The notes under the pieces were generated by a model that worked only from the letters and a program-made list of their open reading frames with translations, ran no database searches and had not been told where the DNA came from. This document shows, one piece after another, positions 56,675 to 64,000 of a DNA stretch of 64,000 bases. The translations under genes were made by a program, and so were the position numbers. How positions within the stretch are numbered: the stretch's first letter is position 1; each line of letters opens with the position of its first letter. The DNA is from Streptomyces sp. WAC 01529 (GTDB lineage Bacteria; Actinomycetota; Actinomycetes; Streptomycetales; Streptomycetaceae): positions 186,001-250,000 of the forward strand of contig NZ_CP029617.1 in the NCBI RefSeq assembly GCF_003945545.1, given 5' to 3'.

Positions 56675-57610
56675 TCAGACCGACGTGCGGAAGACGTACC
56701 GGACGTCGGTCAGCTGTTCCGACACCTCCCACAGCCGACGGCCCGTCTCCGCGTCGCTCGCGCCGGGTGCCAGCGCCACTCGCTGGGGCGCGCCGCGCAG
56801 TTCGGCGGGACCGCCGGGGCCGATGAACTCGCCGCCCCGCACGCTCGGATCGGTCGCCGCGTACAGCTGTGAGAGGGCGCCGTCGGCGGGCCGCTGCGCG
56901 AACAGCGGGTTGCAGATGCGGCCGAACACCACGCTCCACAGGGCGATCGGGCCGTTCAGCTGCAGATTGGTGGCCGTGTAGCCGGGGTGGGCGAGGACGC
57001 TGCGGACGGGGCTGCCGGCCTCGGTGAGGCGCAGGTGCAGCGCGTGGCCGAAGACGGCGTTGGCGAGCTTCGACTGGTTGTAGTAGGCCATGGGCTTGTA
57101 GCGGCGCTCGCCGTGGAGGTCGTCGAAGAAGAGGCGGCCCTGCCGGTGGTTGACCGAGCTGACCGTCACCACGCGGGGCTCGCGGCCCGCCCCGAGCAGG
57201 TCGAGCAGCTGCCCGGTCAGCGCGAAGTGGCCGAGGTGGTTGGCGGCGAACTGGAGCTCGTAACCCTGCGCGCTCAGCGAGCGGGGCGGCGCCATCACCC
57301 CGGCGTTGTTGATGAGCACGTCCAGCCGCGAGTGGTCGGCGCGCATCCCCTCGGCGAAGGCGTGGACCGAGTCGAGATCGGCCAGGTCGAGGTGGCGCAC
57401 CTCCAGCTTCGCGTCCGGCTGTTCGGCGGTGATCTCCGCGACCGCCCGGCGGCCCTTGTCCTCGTCGCGCACCGCGAGGATCACGTGCGCGCCGCGTCGT
57501 GCGAGCGCGCGGGTGGTCGCGAGGCCGAGGCCGCTGTTGGCCCCGGTGACGAGGAACACCCGGTCGCTCTGGTCCGGAATTCGGTCGATGGTCCAGCGCT
57601 GCTGCGTCAT
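56675..57610 (-). CDS. Short-chain dehydrogenase/reductase (retinol-dehydrogenase-like)
   Basis: A 311-residue SDR. The cofactor motif is VTGANSGLGLA (21-31), the structural NNAG at 101-104, the catalytic Ser near VTVSSV (about 151-152) and the Y177-x-x-x-K181 pair in YYNQSK. The length and the HPGYTATNLQ region match the bacterial WW-oxidoreductase/retinol dehydrogenase-like group that uses NADP(H). Substrate unknown. It is divergent from a TetR gene with paired dyads between them, so the TetR protein probably represses it. Confidence 0.92.
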   Translation of the reverse strand: MTQQRWTIDRIPDQSDRVFLVTGANSGLGLATTRALARRGAHVILAVRDEDKGRRAVAEITAEQPDAKLEVRHLDLADLDSVHAFAEGMRADHSRLDVLINNAGVMAPPRSLSAQGYELQFAANHLGHFALTGQLLDLLGAGREPRVVTVSSVNHRQGRLFFDDLHGERRYKPMAYYNQSKLANAVFGHALHLRLTEAGSPVRSVLAHPGYTATNLQLNGPIALWSVVFGRICNPLFAQRPADGALSQLYAATDPSVRGGEFIGPGGPAELRGAPQRVALAPGASDAETGRRLWEVSEQLTDVRYVFRTSV

Positions 57611-57633
57611 GCGGCACATGTTGCCCCCAGTGG

Positions 57634-57660
57634 CACTGAGTGTCAATACGCTACTGAGTG
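57634..57660. promoter_or_regulatory. Paired mini-dyads between SDR and TetR genes
   Basis: CACTGAGTG (57634-57642) and ACTGAGTG (57653-57660) repeat a small palindrome (ACT-G-AGT) with centres 18 bp apart, framed by GGCACT and AGTGCC that are also complementary. The site is 24 bp from the SDR start and 32 bp from the TetR start, and is the probable operator. Confidence 0.6.
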
Positions 57661-57691
57661 CCGTGCGAGGCATGGCGTGTACGATGAGCGG

Positions 57692-58303
57692 GTGAGCTAC
57701 CGCCCTGAAGTGAGCATGGCCGAGCGCAAACGACGGCTCGTCTCGGACGAACTGACCGAATCGGCACTGCAGTTGCTGGCGCTGAAGGGGTTCGACGCGG
57801 TCACCATCGACGAGATCGTGACGACGGCCGGGGTCTCCCGGCGCACGTTCTTCCGGTACTTCGCGTCCAAGGAGGACGTGGTCGTCCAGTTCCTGGCCGA
57901 CATGGGCACGGGTATGCGCGCGGACCTCGCGGAGCGGCCCGCCGACGAGCGGCCTTCGGTGGCGCTCCTGCACGCTGTCCGGGTCCCCCTGGCCACCTGT
58001 GCCGCCCACTCCGACCGGGCACTGCGCGTGGTGCAGCTGATCCTGCGCACCCCCGCCCTGCTCGCGCGCTTCCTGGAGCGACAGGCGCAGTGGCGCGGCG
58101 ACCTGACGCAGGAGCTGGCGGGACGTCTGGGGCTCGATCCCGCGAGGGAGTTGTATCCGCGCCTTGCCGCCGGGATGGCGCTGACCGCCTTCGACGCCGT
58201 ACTCCAGCGCTGGAGCGACAGCGACGGCGCCGAGGATCCGTCAGCGCTGCTCGACGAGGCCTTCGCGGTGATCGGTCCGGCGCTTGACGGGGTGGAGGGG
58301 TAG
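57692..58303 (+). CDS. TetR-family regulator of the SDR gene
   Basis: A 203-residue TetR protein. The HTH runs from LTESALQLLALKGFDAVTIDEIVTTAGVSRRTFFRYFASKEDVV (about residues 20-63), a canonical TetR pattern with FFRYF at the end of the recognition helix. The C-terminal domain (LLHAVRVPLATCAAHSDRALRVVQLILRTP) is of the MftR-like type (TetR_C). GTG at 57692 is chosen; an ATG at 57716 is possible. It is divergent from the SDR, the usual arrangement for a local repressor responding to the enzyme's substrate. Confidence 0.9.
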   Translation: MSYRPEVSMAERKRRLVSDELTESALQLLALKGFDAVTIDEIVTTAGVSRRTFFRYFASKEDVVVQFLADMGTGMRADLAERPADERPSVALLHAVRVPLATCAAHSDRALRVVQLILRTPALLARFLERQAQWRGDLTQELAGRLGLDPARELYPRLAAGMALTAFDAVLQRWSDSDGAEDPSALLDEAFAVIGPALDGVEG

Positions 58304-58350
58304 GGGCTCGCAAGGACGCGGGTGGGCGGGCCCGATGAGCGCCGGAGGGT

Positions 58351-58490
58351 GTGGGCGGCCCGGGCCTTGGCGGCCGTAGGCGCCGACGTGCCGCCCAGGC
58401 CCGGGCGGCCTGAGAGACGCGGTGGGCGGCCCGAGCCTGAGCCGCCGTGGACGCCGGCGCGCGCCCCAGGCCCCGGCCGCCTGAAAGGCC
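58351..58490. repeat. Diverged 71-bp tandem duplication
   Basis: Two copies of a GC-rich unit begin with GTGGGCGGCCCG at 58351 and GTGGGCGGCCCG at 58422 and both end in a GGCCGCCTGA-like block. They differ at many positions. The array fills the gap between the TetR and SecDF stops and has no convincing gene. Confidence 0.6.
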
Positions 58491-58492
58491 CT

Positions 58493-58528
58493 GGGCGCAG
58501 GCCCGGCCGAAGTGCCAGGCCTGCGCCC
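58493..58528. terminator. Bidirectional hairpin terminator before SecDF
   Basis: GGGCGCAGGCC (58493-58503) pairs perfectly with 58518-58528 and is followed by CCTTCTTTCTC, a pyrimidine-rich tract rich in T. It lies between the converging TetR and SecDF genes. Confidence 0.75.
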
Positions 58529-58560
58529 CCTTCTTTCTCAGGCGGCTGTCCGCCCCCGGC

Positions 58561-60999
58561 TCAGACGACCGCCCCCGTCCCTCGCTCCTTCCTCCTCCGC
58601 GCCTCCAACGGGCTGTACCCGTCCGGCACTTCGGCCGCGCGGCCGGGACGGCCGGACGGCGGACCGCTCGGGTGTCGCCGTTCGAGGGCGACGGCGATCG
58701 GGACGGCCGTGAAGACCGTCGAGGCCATGCCGACCACCACCCCGGCGATCAGCGCCAGGGAGAAGTCGGCTAGCGAGTCGCCGCCGAGCACGGCGAGTGC
58801 CGTCAGGATGAACAGCGCGCCCATCCCCGTGTTCACCGTGCGCGGCAGCGTCTGCACGACGGCCCGGTTGGCGTTGGCCGCCAGCTCGCCGCGCGGGTCG
58901 CGGCGCCTCCCCTCGCGTACGCGGTCGAAGACGACCACCGTGTCGTTGACCGAGTAGCCGATCACGGTGAGCAGGGCGGCGAGGAAGACGCTGTCGACGG
59001 GCTTGCCGAGCCAGGCGAAGAGGCCCACCACCAGCAGCACGTCGTGGACCATCGCGGACACCGCCGCCGCGGCGAGCGTCCACCGGAACCGCACGCTCAG
59101 GTAGAGGAGCTGGGCGGCCACCGCGATACCGAGGGCGATGAGCGCCTTCTGGCGCAGTTCGCTGCCGAGGCTCGGGCCGATCAGTTCGTCCCGCTCGACG
59201 GTGACGGCGCCGCCCGGCTTCTCCAGGGCGCTCTTGACGCGCTGCTGTTCGTCGTCGGTGAGGCGTTCCGTGCGTACGGTGATGTCGCCGTCCCCCGATT
59301 CCTGCACCACGGCGCGCGGGAACCCTGCGTCCGACACGGCGGCACGGGCCGTGTCGGCGTCGACGGGCCTGCTGGTGCTGTACTCGACGAGCCTGCCGCC
59401 GGTGAACTCGACGCCGAACTCCAGGCCGCGCAGCACGATCCCCGCGACGGCCACGGCGACCAGGAGGGCGCTGGCGCCGAGCCAGCGGCGCCGGTGGCGC
59501 ACCAGGTCGGGGTCGCGGCGGGTCAGCCAGGTGCGCACGCGGCCCGTGGACGTGATGCCGGTCAGGGCGGGCCGCTCGCGCACGAAGCGCCGGGCGACGG
59601 CGAAGTCGGCGAGTACCCGGGTGATGACCAGCGCGGTGACCATGGACGCGAGGACGCCGACGCTCAAGGTGACGCCGAAGCCCTTGACCGGGCCGGTGGC
59701 GAAGAAGAAGAGCAGTCCGGCGGCGAGCAGCGTCGTCACGTTCGAGTCGACGACCGCGCTCCACGCCTTGGCGAAGCCCGTGCGGACGGGCTTCGCCAAA
59801 TCTGTGGAGCGGACGCCGAGGTACTCCTCCCTGGCCCGTTCGAAGACGAGGACGTTGGCGTCGACGGCCATGCCGATGGCCAGGACGAAGCCGGCGAGGC
59901 CGGGCAGGGTCAGGGTCGCCCCGAGCGCGACCAGGGCGGCGTAGGAGATCAGTCCGTAGAGCGCGAGGGCGAGCGCGGCGAGTGCGCCGAGCAGCCGGTA
60001 GACGGCGGTGATGAACAGTGCGGTCAGGGTGATGCCGATGAGGGCGGCCTGGGTGCTGGCGGCGATGGCGTCGGCGCCGAGGGTCGGGCCGACGGTCCGC
60101 TGTTCGACGACGTCGACGGGGACGGGGAGGGCGCCGCCCTTGACGAGCGCGGCGAGGTCGCGGGCCTCGGACTGGCTGAAGCCGCCGGTGATCTGGGTGG
60201 AGCCGCCCGTGATGCCGACGTCGCACCGCACGCCCTCGTTGACACCCGGCGCCGAGATGATCTTGTCGTCGAGGGTGATGGCGACGCGCCGTTCGGGGGC
60301 GCCCTGGGGTGCGCAGGCCGCCTTGCCGGTGACGTGCGCCCAGGCGTCGCCCGCCTTGTCGCGGAAGTCGAGCGAGACGATCCAGCCCGAGAGTGCCTGC
60401 TGGTCGAGGTGGGCCTCGGCGTCCTTGACGCCCGCGCCGGAGAGCGCGGTGGGGCCGAGGACGAGGTGGTTGCCGGGCCGGTCGGGGTCGGGCAGGGTGC
60501 GCGACCCGTCGGCGGCGGGCTTCGCCCGGCCCGGCTCGGGGGACTCCCCCGTCACCGGGTGGACCGTCAGCTGGGCGGTACGGCCGATGACTTCAGCGGC
60601 CTTGCGGGGATCTTGTACGCCGGGCAGTTCGACGATGATCCGCTTCTCCCCGGAGCGGGCGAGGCCTGGCTCGGAGACGCCGAGCGCGTCGACGCGCTGC
60701 CTGAGTACTTCCAGGGCGCGGTCGGTCGAGGCGGCGTCGGCCTTGACGGTGGGCGAGTCCTTGGTCTCCAGGACGATCTGGGTGCCGCCTCGCAGGTCGA
60801 GGCCGAGGCGGGCGGTCTGCGTGAGGGCGATGTAGAGGGAGAGCGCGACGACGCACAGGGCGACGAGGGCGCGCCACAAGGGGGCGCGGGACCTGGACGT
60901 ACGTGGGTGAACTGTCCGGGGCTGGGTGGTACGGGGGCCGGTTGTACGGGACTTGGGCGTACCTGGCGCGGGCGCACCGGATTTGGGCGCACGGGGCAT
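58561..60999 (-). CDS. Fused SecDF protein-export membrane protein
   Basis: An 812-residue fusion of SecD and SecF, with twelve membrane helices in two RND-like halves. The SecD half carries LGLDLRGGTQIVLETKD (D1), GGFSQSEARDLAALVKGGALP and LPGLAGFVLAIGMAVDANVLVFER; the SecF half has FGVEFTGGRLVEYSTSR and VIGYSVNDTVVVFDRVRE. These hold the charged residues used for proton-driven pulling of exported proteins at SecYEG. Streptomyces normally have separate secD and secF beside yajC; this fused copy, away from such genes, is probably an extra, specialised form. The cytosolic N-terminus has a Thr/Pro/Arg repeat (PRTTQPRTVHPRTS). Confidence 0.93.
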   Translation of the reverse strand: MPRAPKSGAPAPGTPKSRTTGPRTTQPRTVHPRTSRSRAPLWRALVALCVVALSLYIALTQTARLGLDLRGGTQIVLETKDSPTVKADAASTDRALEVLRQRVDALGVSEPGLARSGEKRIIVELPGVQDPRKAAEVIGRTAQLTVHPVTGESPEPGRAKPAADGSRTLPDPDRPGNHLVLGPTALSGAGVKDAEAHLDQQALSGWIVSLDFRDKAGDAWAHVTGKAACAPQGAPERRVAITLDDKIISAPGVNEGVRCDVGITGGSTQITGGFSQSEARDLAALVKGGALPVPVDVVEQRTVGPTLGADAIAASTQAALIGITLTALFITAVYRLLGALAALALALYGLISYAALVALGATLTLPGLAGFVLAIGMAVDANVLVFERAREEYLGVRSTDLAKPVRTGFAKAWSAVVDSNVTTLLAAGLLFFFATGPVKGFGVTLSVGVLASMVTALVITRVLADFAVARRFVRERPALTGITSTGRVRTWLTRRDPDLVRHRRRWLGASALLVAVAVAGIVLRGLEFGVEFTGGRLVEYSTSRPVDADTARAAVSDAGFPRAVVQESGDGDITVRTERLTDDEQQRVKSALEKPGGAVTVERDELIGPSLGSELRQKALIALGIAVAAQLLYLSVRFRWTLAAAAVSAMVHDVLLVVGLFAWLGKPVDSVFLAALLTVIGYSVNDTVVVFDRVREGRRRDPRGELAANANRAVVQTLPRTVNTGMGALFILTALAVLGGDSLADFSLALIAGVVVGMASTVFTAVPIAVALERRHPSGPPSGRPGRAAEVPDGYSPLEARRRKERGTGAVV

Positions 61000-61090
61000 G
61001 GGGTTCTCCACGGATGAGGGCAGGACGGAGGGACGCGTGACCGTGCGGCGCGGTGGGCGCCGGGTCAGGCGTCGGGGGCGGTCTGCGTGC

Positions 61091-61480
61091 TCATCGGTGG
61101 GGCGGGCCTCGGGGGGCGGCGGACTCGGCCGCCTCGTGGGGCTGTGCGCGCGGGGCGGCGGGCCGCGGGTCGGGCCCGCCTGTGGCGCGGTGCGGCGCCG
61201 TGTCGACGGCCGTGCGCGGGGGGCCCGCTGGCTGCGGGCCCGGAAGGTGGGCGTCCAGGCGGTGCGCGACGCCGACGCGGAGGGCGGGGGTGTCCTTTGG
61301 CCCGCTCTCCTTCCCGGCCTGTGCCGCCACGGTGTGGTGGGTGAGAGGGCCGTCGGCCGGGGTGCCGTACGCGTACGCGGCGGATGGGGCGAAGAGGGCG
61401 AGGACGGTGACGAGGAGGGCCGACGCACAGGAGGCGAGGCGCGCGGAACGCTGCTGCCGCGACACGTGTCCCCCCGTCAT
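61091..61480 (-). CDS. Small secreted Pro/Ala/His-rich protein
   Basis: About 129 residues from the ATG at 61480, which follows AAGGGGACGGGG. A basic start leads to a signal helix (LASCASALLVTVLALFAPSAAYA-Y), and the rest is low-complexity (PADGPLTHHTVAAQAGKESG, then Pro/Ala/Arg/His). There is no folded domain. Other starts at 61495 and 61465 are possible. It may be a real small secreted protein or a chance reading frame; the good signal peptide is the main support. It lies upstream of SecDF on the same strand with 91 bp between. Confidence 0.5.
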   Translation of the reverse strand: MTGGHVSRQQRSARLASCASALLVTVLALFAPSAAYAYGTPADGPLTHHTVAAQAGKESGPKDTPALRVGVAHRLDAHLPGPQPAGPPRTAVDTAPHRATGGPDPRPAAPRAQPHEAAESAAPRGPPHR

Positions 61481-61630
61481 CCCCGTCCCCTTCATCCGCG
61501 CCACCGACCGCCGGGCGCGGCGACCGGGGGCCACCTGCTCACCGGCCACGCGCGGCATGCCCCGCCTCACTCAACGTACGGCTGCCACGGCTGGTTCCGC
61601 CCCTCGCCGACGGGCTCGACCGCCGTAACC

Positions 61631-62650
61631 TCAACCCCCGTACTCCACCAAGCTGGTGGGGAGCACGAGGTGGCGGGGCGGCGTCGGGGAACCTCCCGCT
61701 CGCACCCGGGACGCGAGCAGGCGGCCCGCCGCGCGGCCCAGTTCGTCGCTGTCGTACGCGACGAGCGTGAGCGGCAGGCCCAGCGCGTCGGCCAGTTCGA
61801 AGTCGTCGAAGCCCGCAAGGGCCACCTCCGCCTCACCAGCGGCGCGGTGGGCGCGGATCGCCCGGAACACCCCTATCGTGTTGCGGTTGTTGGAGCAGAA
61901 CAGCGCGGTGGGCGCCTCGGGCAGGGCGAGGAGTTCCGTGGCGGCGCGCGTGGCCTCACGGGGTTCCGTCTGGCCCTGGCGGATGAGGCGGGTGTCGGCG
62001 GTGAGGCCCGCGTCGGCCAGGGCGGCCGCGTAGCCGCGCAGGCGTTCGGTGCCGGTGTGCACGGCGGGCGGTGAGCCGAGGAAGCCGATCCGGCGGTGTC
62101 CGCGTTCCAGGAGGCGGGCCGTGGCCGCGTGGGCGCCGCCGAAGTCGTCGACCAGGACGCAGTCGGCCGCGAAGCCCTCGGGCGGGCGGCTGGCGAGGAC
62201 CACCGGCACCCCTTCGGCCGCCGCCGCGGCGAGATGGCGCTGGTCGGCGCCGGCGGGCACGGCGATGATGCCGTCGACACGGCGGGCCACGAGATCGGCC
62301 ACCAACTCCCTCTCGGCGTGCGGGTCCTGGCCGGTGTTGCCGATGACCGTCTTGAGGCCGTCCTGGACGAGGACGGAGTCGACGCCGAGGGCGAGGCGTG
62401 AGTAGAAGGGGTTGGCGAGGTTGGTGACGACGAGTCCGACGAGGCCGGTGCCGCGGCCCAGCCTGAGGCTGCGGGCCACCTCGTTGGGGCGGTAGCCGAG
62501 CGCGGCGGCCGCCGCCCGCACCCGCTCTCGGGTGGCGGGCAGCACCTGTGGGTCGTCGCGCAGCACGCGGGACGCCGTCATGGCGCTGACTCCCGCGCGT
62601 TCGGCGACGTCCCGCAGGGTGGGCTGGCCGCCCCGTCTGCTCTGTTCCAT
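61631..62650 (-). CDS. LacI-family transcriptional regulator
   Basis: A 339-residue LacI repressor. The HTH and hinge are at about 10-65 (PTLRDVAERAGVSAMTASRVLRDDPQVLPATRERVRAAAAALGY, RPNEVARSLRLG). The sugar-binding domain follows (LVVTNLANPFYSRLALGVDSV, VDGIIAVPAGAD, then GHRRIGFLGSPPAVHT). It lies 11 bp downstream of the ROK kinase gene, so it is the last gene of the cupin-ROK-LacI operon and probably represses it or a linked transporter in response to a sugar. Confidence 0.92.
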   Translation of the reverse strand: MEQSRRGGQPTLRDVAERAGVSAMTASRVLRDDPQVLPATRERVRAAAAALGYRPNEVARSLRLGRGTGLVGLVVTNLANPFYSRLALGVDSVLVQDGLKTVIGNTGQDPHAERELVADLVARRVDGIIAVPAGADQRHLAAAAAEGVPVVLASRPPEGFAADCVLVDDFGGAHAATARLLERGHRRIGFLGSPPAVHTGTERLRGYAAALADAGLTADTRLIRQGQTEPREATRAATELLALPEAPTALFCSNNRNTIGVFRAIRAHRAAGEAEVALAGFDDFELADALGLPLTLVAYDSDELGRAAGRLLASRVRAGGSPTPPRHLVLPTSLVEYGG

Positions 62651-62661
62651 GTCGTTCCGCC

Positions 62662-63540
62662 TCAGGTCACGGCCGCCACGTGCGCCGCCGTCCCGATCAG
62701 TGCCGCGTCCTCGCCGAGTGCCGCGCGGCGCAGCGCCACCGCGGTGCCGCCGAGGCCCGCGCGCAGGGCCGGCCGGATCAGGTCCCACGAGGATGCCATG
62801 GCGCCGCCGACGACGAGGGCCGTCGCGTCGAAGTCGCGCAGGTGCGGGGCGAGGACGGCGCCCAGGGTCGTGAAGGCCTCGTCGAGGACCTGGCGTGCCC
62901 GCCGCTCCCCCGCCCTCGCCCGCGCGGCTACCTCGCGTACGTCGAGGCGGACGTCCAGGGGTGCCGTCGGGTCATCGCCGCCGTAGCGCGCCAGGATCGC
63001 TCGTCGCGACACGGAGTCCTCCAGCGGTCTGCCGCCCGCCTTGAGGAGGTCGACGCGGCCTTGCGGCGGCACGCCCGGGCCTTCGCGCCGCACCTCGCCG
63101 TCGACGCCGAAGGCCGAGCCGACCCCCGAACCCAGGGTGATGCCGACGCAGCGGCGGTGGCCGCGCGCGGCGCCCGCGCGCCACTCGCCGAGCAGGAAGG
63201 CGTGGGCGTCGTTCAGGAAGACCGTGTCGGCGGGGCGCGGCCACACCCCGTCCAGGAGCACCGACCGCACGTCGATGCCGTACAGGTCGTCGAACTTGCC
63301 CACGGCCTCGTAGCGGGCGATGCCCTTGTCGTAGTCGAAGGGGCCGGGGACCGCCACGCCCCACACCTGTCCGGCGGGTGTCTCCAGGGCGCCCGCGCAG
63401 CGCACCACCGCGCCGAGGATCTGTTCGGCGGTGCCCCGGGCGTCGAGCGGCCGTCGCGCGCGTCGGGTGACGGTCGCGGTGTCCGGGTCCGCGAGGGCCG
63501 CGGTCACATGGGTGCCGCCGATCTCCAGGACGGGCCTCAT
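62662..63540 (-). CDS. ROK-family sugar kinase-like protein lacking the zinc cysteines
   Basis: A 292-residue ROK protein. The N-terminal ATP-binding LEIGGTHVTAAL motif is present, as is VAVPGPFDYDKGIARY and the catalytic Asp in VFLNDAHAFLLGEW, then GITLGSGVGSAFGVDGE. The usual ROK zinc motif (CxCGxxGC with a preceding H) is missing; the stretch is GRVDLLKAGGRPLEDSV. It likely phosphorylates a hexose with ATP, but the zinc-less subgroup may differ. The ATG overlaps the stop of the cupin gene (ATGA), so the two are coupled. Confidence 0.88.
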   Translation of the reverse strand: MRPVLEIGGTHVTAALADPDTATVTRRARRPLDARGTAEQILGAVVRCAGALETPAGQVWGVAVPGPFDYDKGIARYEAVGKFDDLYGIDVRSVLLDGVWPRPADTVFLNDAHAFLLGEWRAGAARGHRRCVGITLGSGVGSAFGVDGEVRREGPGVPPQGRVDLLKAGGRPLEDSVSRRAILARYGGDDPTAPLDVRLDVREVAARARAGERRARQVLDEAFTTLGAVLAPHLRDFDATALVVGGAMASSWDLIRPALRAGLGGTAVALRRAALGEDAALIGTAAHVAAVT

Positions 63541-64000
63541 GAGTCGCCGCGGGACGGGGCCGGACGCACCAGGGCCTTGACGACCTTGACCGTGCGGGTG
63601 CCGATCGCCGCGAGGCGGTAGGGGCCGACCGCGGCGGGCACCGTCAGCGTCTCGGCGTAGGAGAGGGTGTGCCGCTCCCCCGCGGCCGTGTGCAGCATGA
63701 CGCCCTCGCCCTCCACCACGTTGAGGACGTGGAAGCGGCCCGCCGTGTCGTCGTCGACCTCCGCGTCCGCCCCGCCGTCCAGGACATGGCGCCGCACCTC
63801 GTAGAACATCTCGTCGAGGGCGCCGAGGAGTTCCTCGCGCCAGCCCTCGCCGCGCCGCAGCGTGCGCGGCTCCTGGACGAGGTCGCGTATGACGGTGTCG
63901 CCGCGCCGCTCGGTCTCCAGGTTGGCGAGGCCGTGTTCGTAAGGGAGCGGGCGGGGTTCGCCGTCGGCGTCGGGGCGCAGCCAGTCGTAGAAGCGCAGGG
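63537..64000 (-). CDS. Mannose-6-phosphate isomerase-like cupin protein, C-terminal part (5' end outside window)
   Basis: The frame is open to the right edge, so about 154 residues of the C-terminal part are visible. LRFYDWLRPDADGEPRPLPYEHGLANLETERRG is followed by a short helix and a last cupin-like beta unit (FHVLNVVEGEGVMLHTAAGERHTLSYAETLTVPAAVGPYRLAA). This pattern is that of the type I phosphomannose isomerase-like proteins often next to ROK kinases. It would interconvert fructose and mannose 6-phosphates, or an analogue. The stop overlaps the ROK start (ATGA). Confidence 0.8.
   Translation of the reverse strand, partial: LRFYDWLRPDADGEPRPLPYEHGLANLETERRGDTVIRDLVQEPRTLRRGEGWREELLGALDEMFYEVRRHVLDGGADAEVDDDTAGRFHVLNVVEGEGVMLHTAAGERHTLSYAETLTVPAAVGPYRLAAIGTRTVKVVKALVRPAPSRGDS

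Noticed and set aside
58322..58957. Open frame over the 71-bp tandem repeats
   Set aside because: Low-complexity Pro/Arg/Gly product produced by the repeats and then antisense to SecDF; no ribosome-binding site.
1..64000. tRNA, rRNA, CRISPR arrays, insertion sequences, phage or conjugation genes
   Set aside because: Looked for cloverleaf ends, regularly spaced repeats, transposase motifs and integrase signatures; none was found by eye.

Overview
The window is a chromosomal stretch of a high-GC actinomycete, almost certainly Streptomyces or a close relative. The evidence is strong GC bias at third codon positions, many GTG starts and GTGA/ATGA overlaps, several ECF sigma factors, ANTAR and STAS proteins, a LuxR-type LAL regulator, DUF1206 and many small secreted or membrane proteins. 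It looks like accessory, chromosome-arm-type content. No rRNA, tRNA, CRISPR array, insertion sequence or phage gene was seen. Both ends cut genes: a GMC oxidoreductase on the left and a phosphomannose-isomerase-like cupin on the right.

Layout. 1-9228: GMC oxidoreductase and APC permease, a lysozyme-like secreted protein, an RNA 2',3'-cyclic phosphodiesterase (ThpR type), a PepSY lipoprotein, a large secreted subtilisin, and a TetR/hydrolase operon behind a perfect 15-bp-arm operator. 9251-16395: a LysR regulator divergent from a six-gene operon (two FAH-fold proteins, cyclase, FAD monooxygenase, ACMSD-like decarboxylase, extradiol dioxygenase) that reads as an aromatic ring-cleavage pathway. 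16412-21000: aldo/keto reductase with a MerR-type 19-bp-spacer promoter, a GNAT, and two decayed genes (methyltransferase and HSL-type esterase) around a STAS-ANTAR protein. 21016-29346: PucR regulator, AAA+ ATPase/TPR pair, three tandem secreted SH3-like paralogues, YrdC protein, Tat-exported DJ-1/PfpI protein, ANTAR-GAF regulator.

29460-36901: many small membrane or secreted proteins (hydrophobic 56-mer, BrkB/YihY, VanZ, YdcF, GlsB/YeaQ, PfpI), with a sigma-B-like promoter before the GlsB gene. 37065-41343: a compact envelope-stress island. An ECF sigma factor, a protein joining an anti-sigma-like zinc motif to an Asp23-like domain, and a third small Asp23-like protein run left. Asp23, a small membrane protein, a DUF6286-like protein and an AmaP-like protein run right. 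Each arm is preceded by the same bipartite element (GCGTAACG-N15-GTGTC), which predicts a sigma factor driving itself and the opposite arm. I regard this as the best candidate for a system worth describing.

41481-46328: NTF2-like, DegT-like and FemAB/CelD-like genes, then a MerR-cobalamin-type regulator divergent from an ECF sigma factor. 46789-58303: two secreted alpha/beta hydrolases (the second is a cutinase/polyester-hydrolase type), a LAL regulator, a remarkable single-chain sigma factor-zinc motif-membrane helix-CAP domain fusion, an unrecognised cytosolic protein, a STAS protein, DUF1206, and an SDR/TetR divergent pair. 58561-64000: a fused SecDF, a small secreted protein, and a cupin/ROK kinase/LacI sugar operon.

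Start codons were chosen by ribosome-binding site and overlap and are marked where uncertain. Functions rest on motif reading only; no database search was run.
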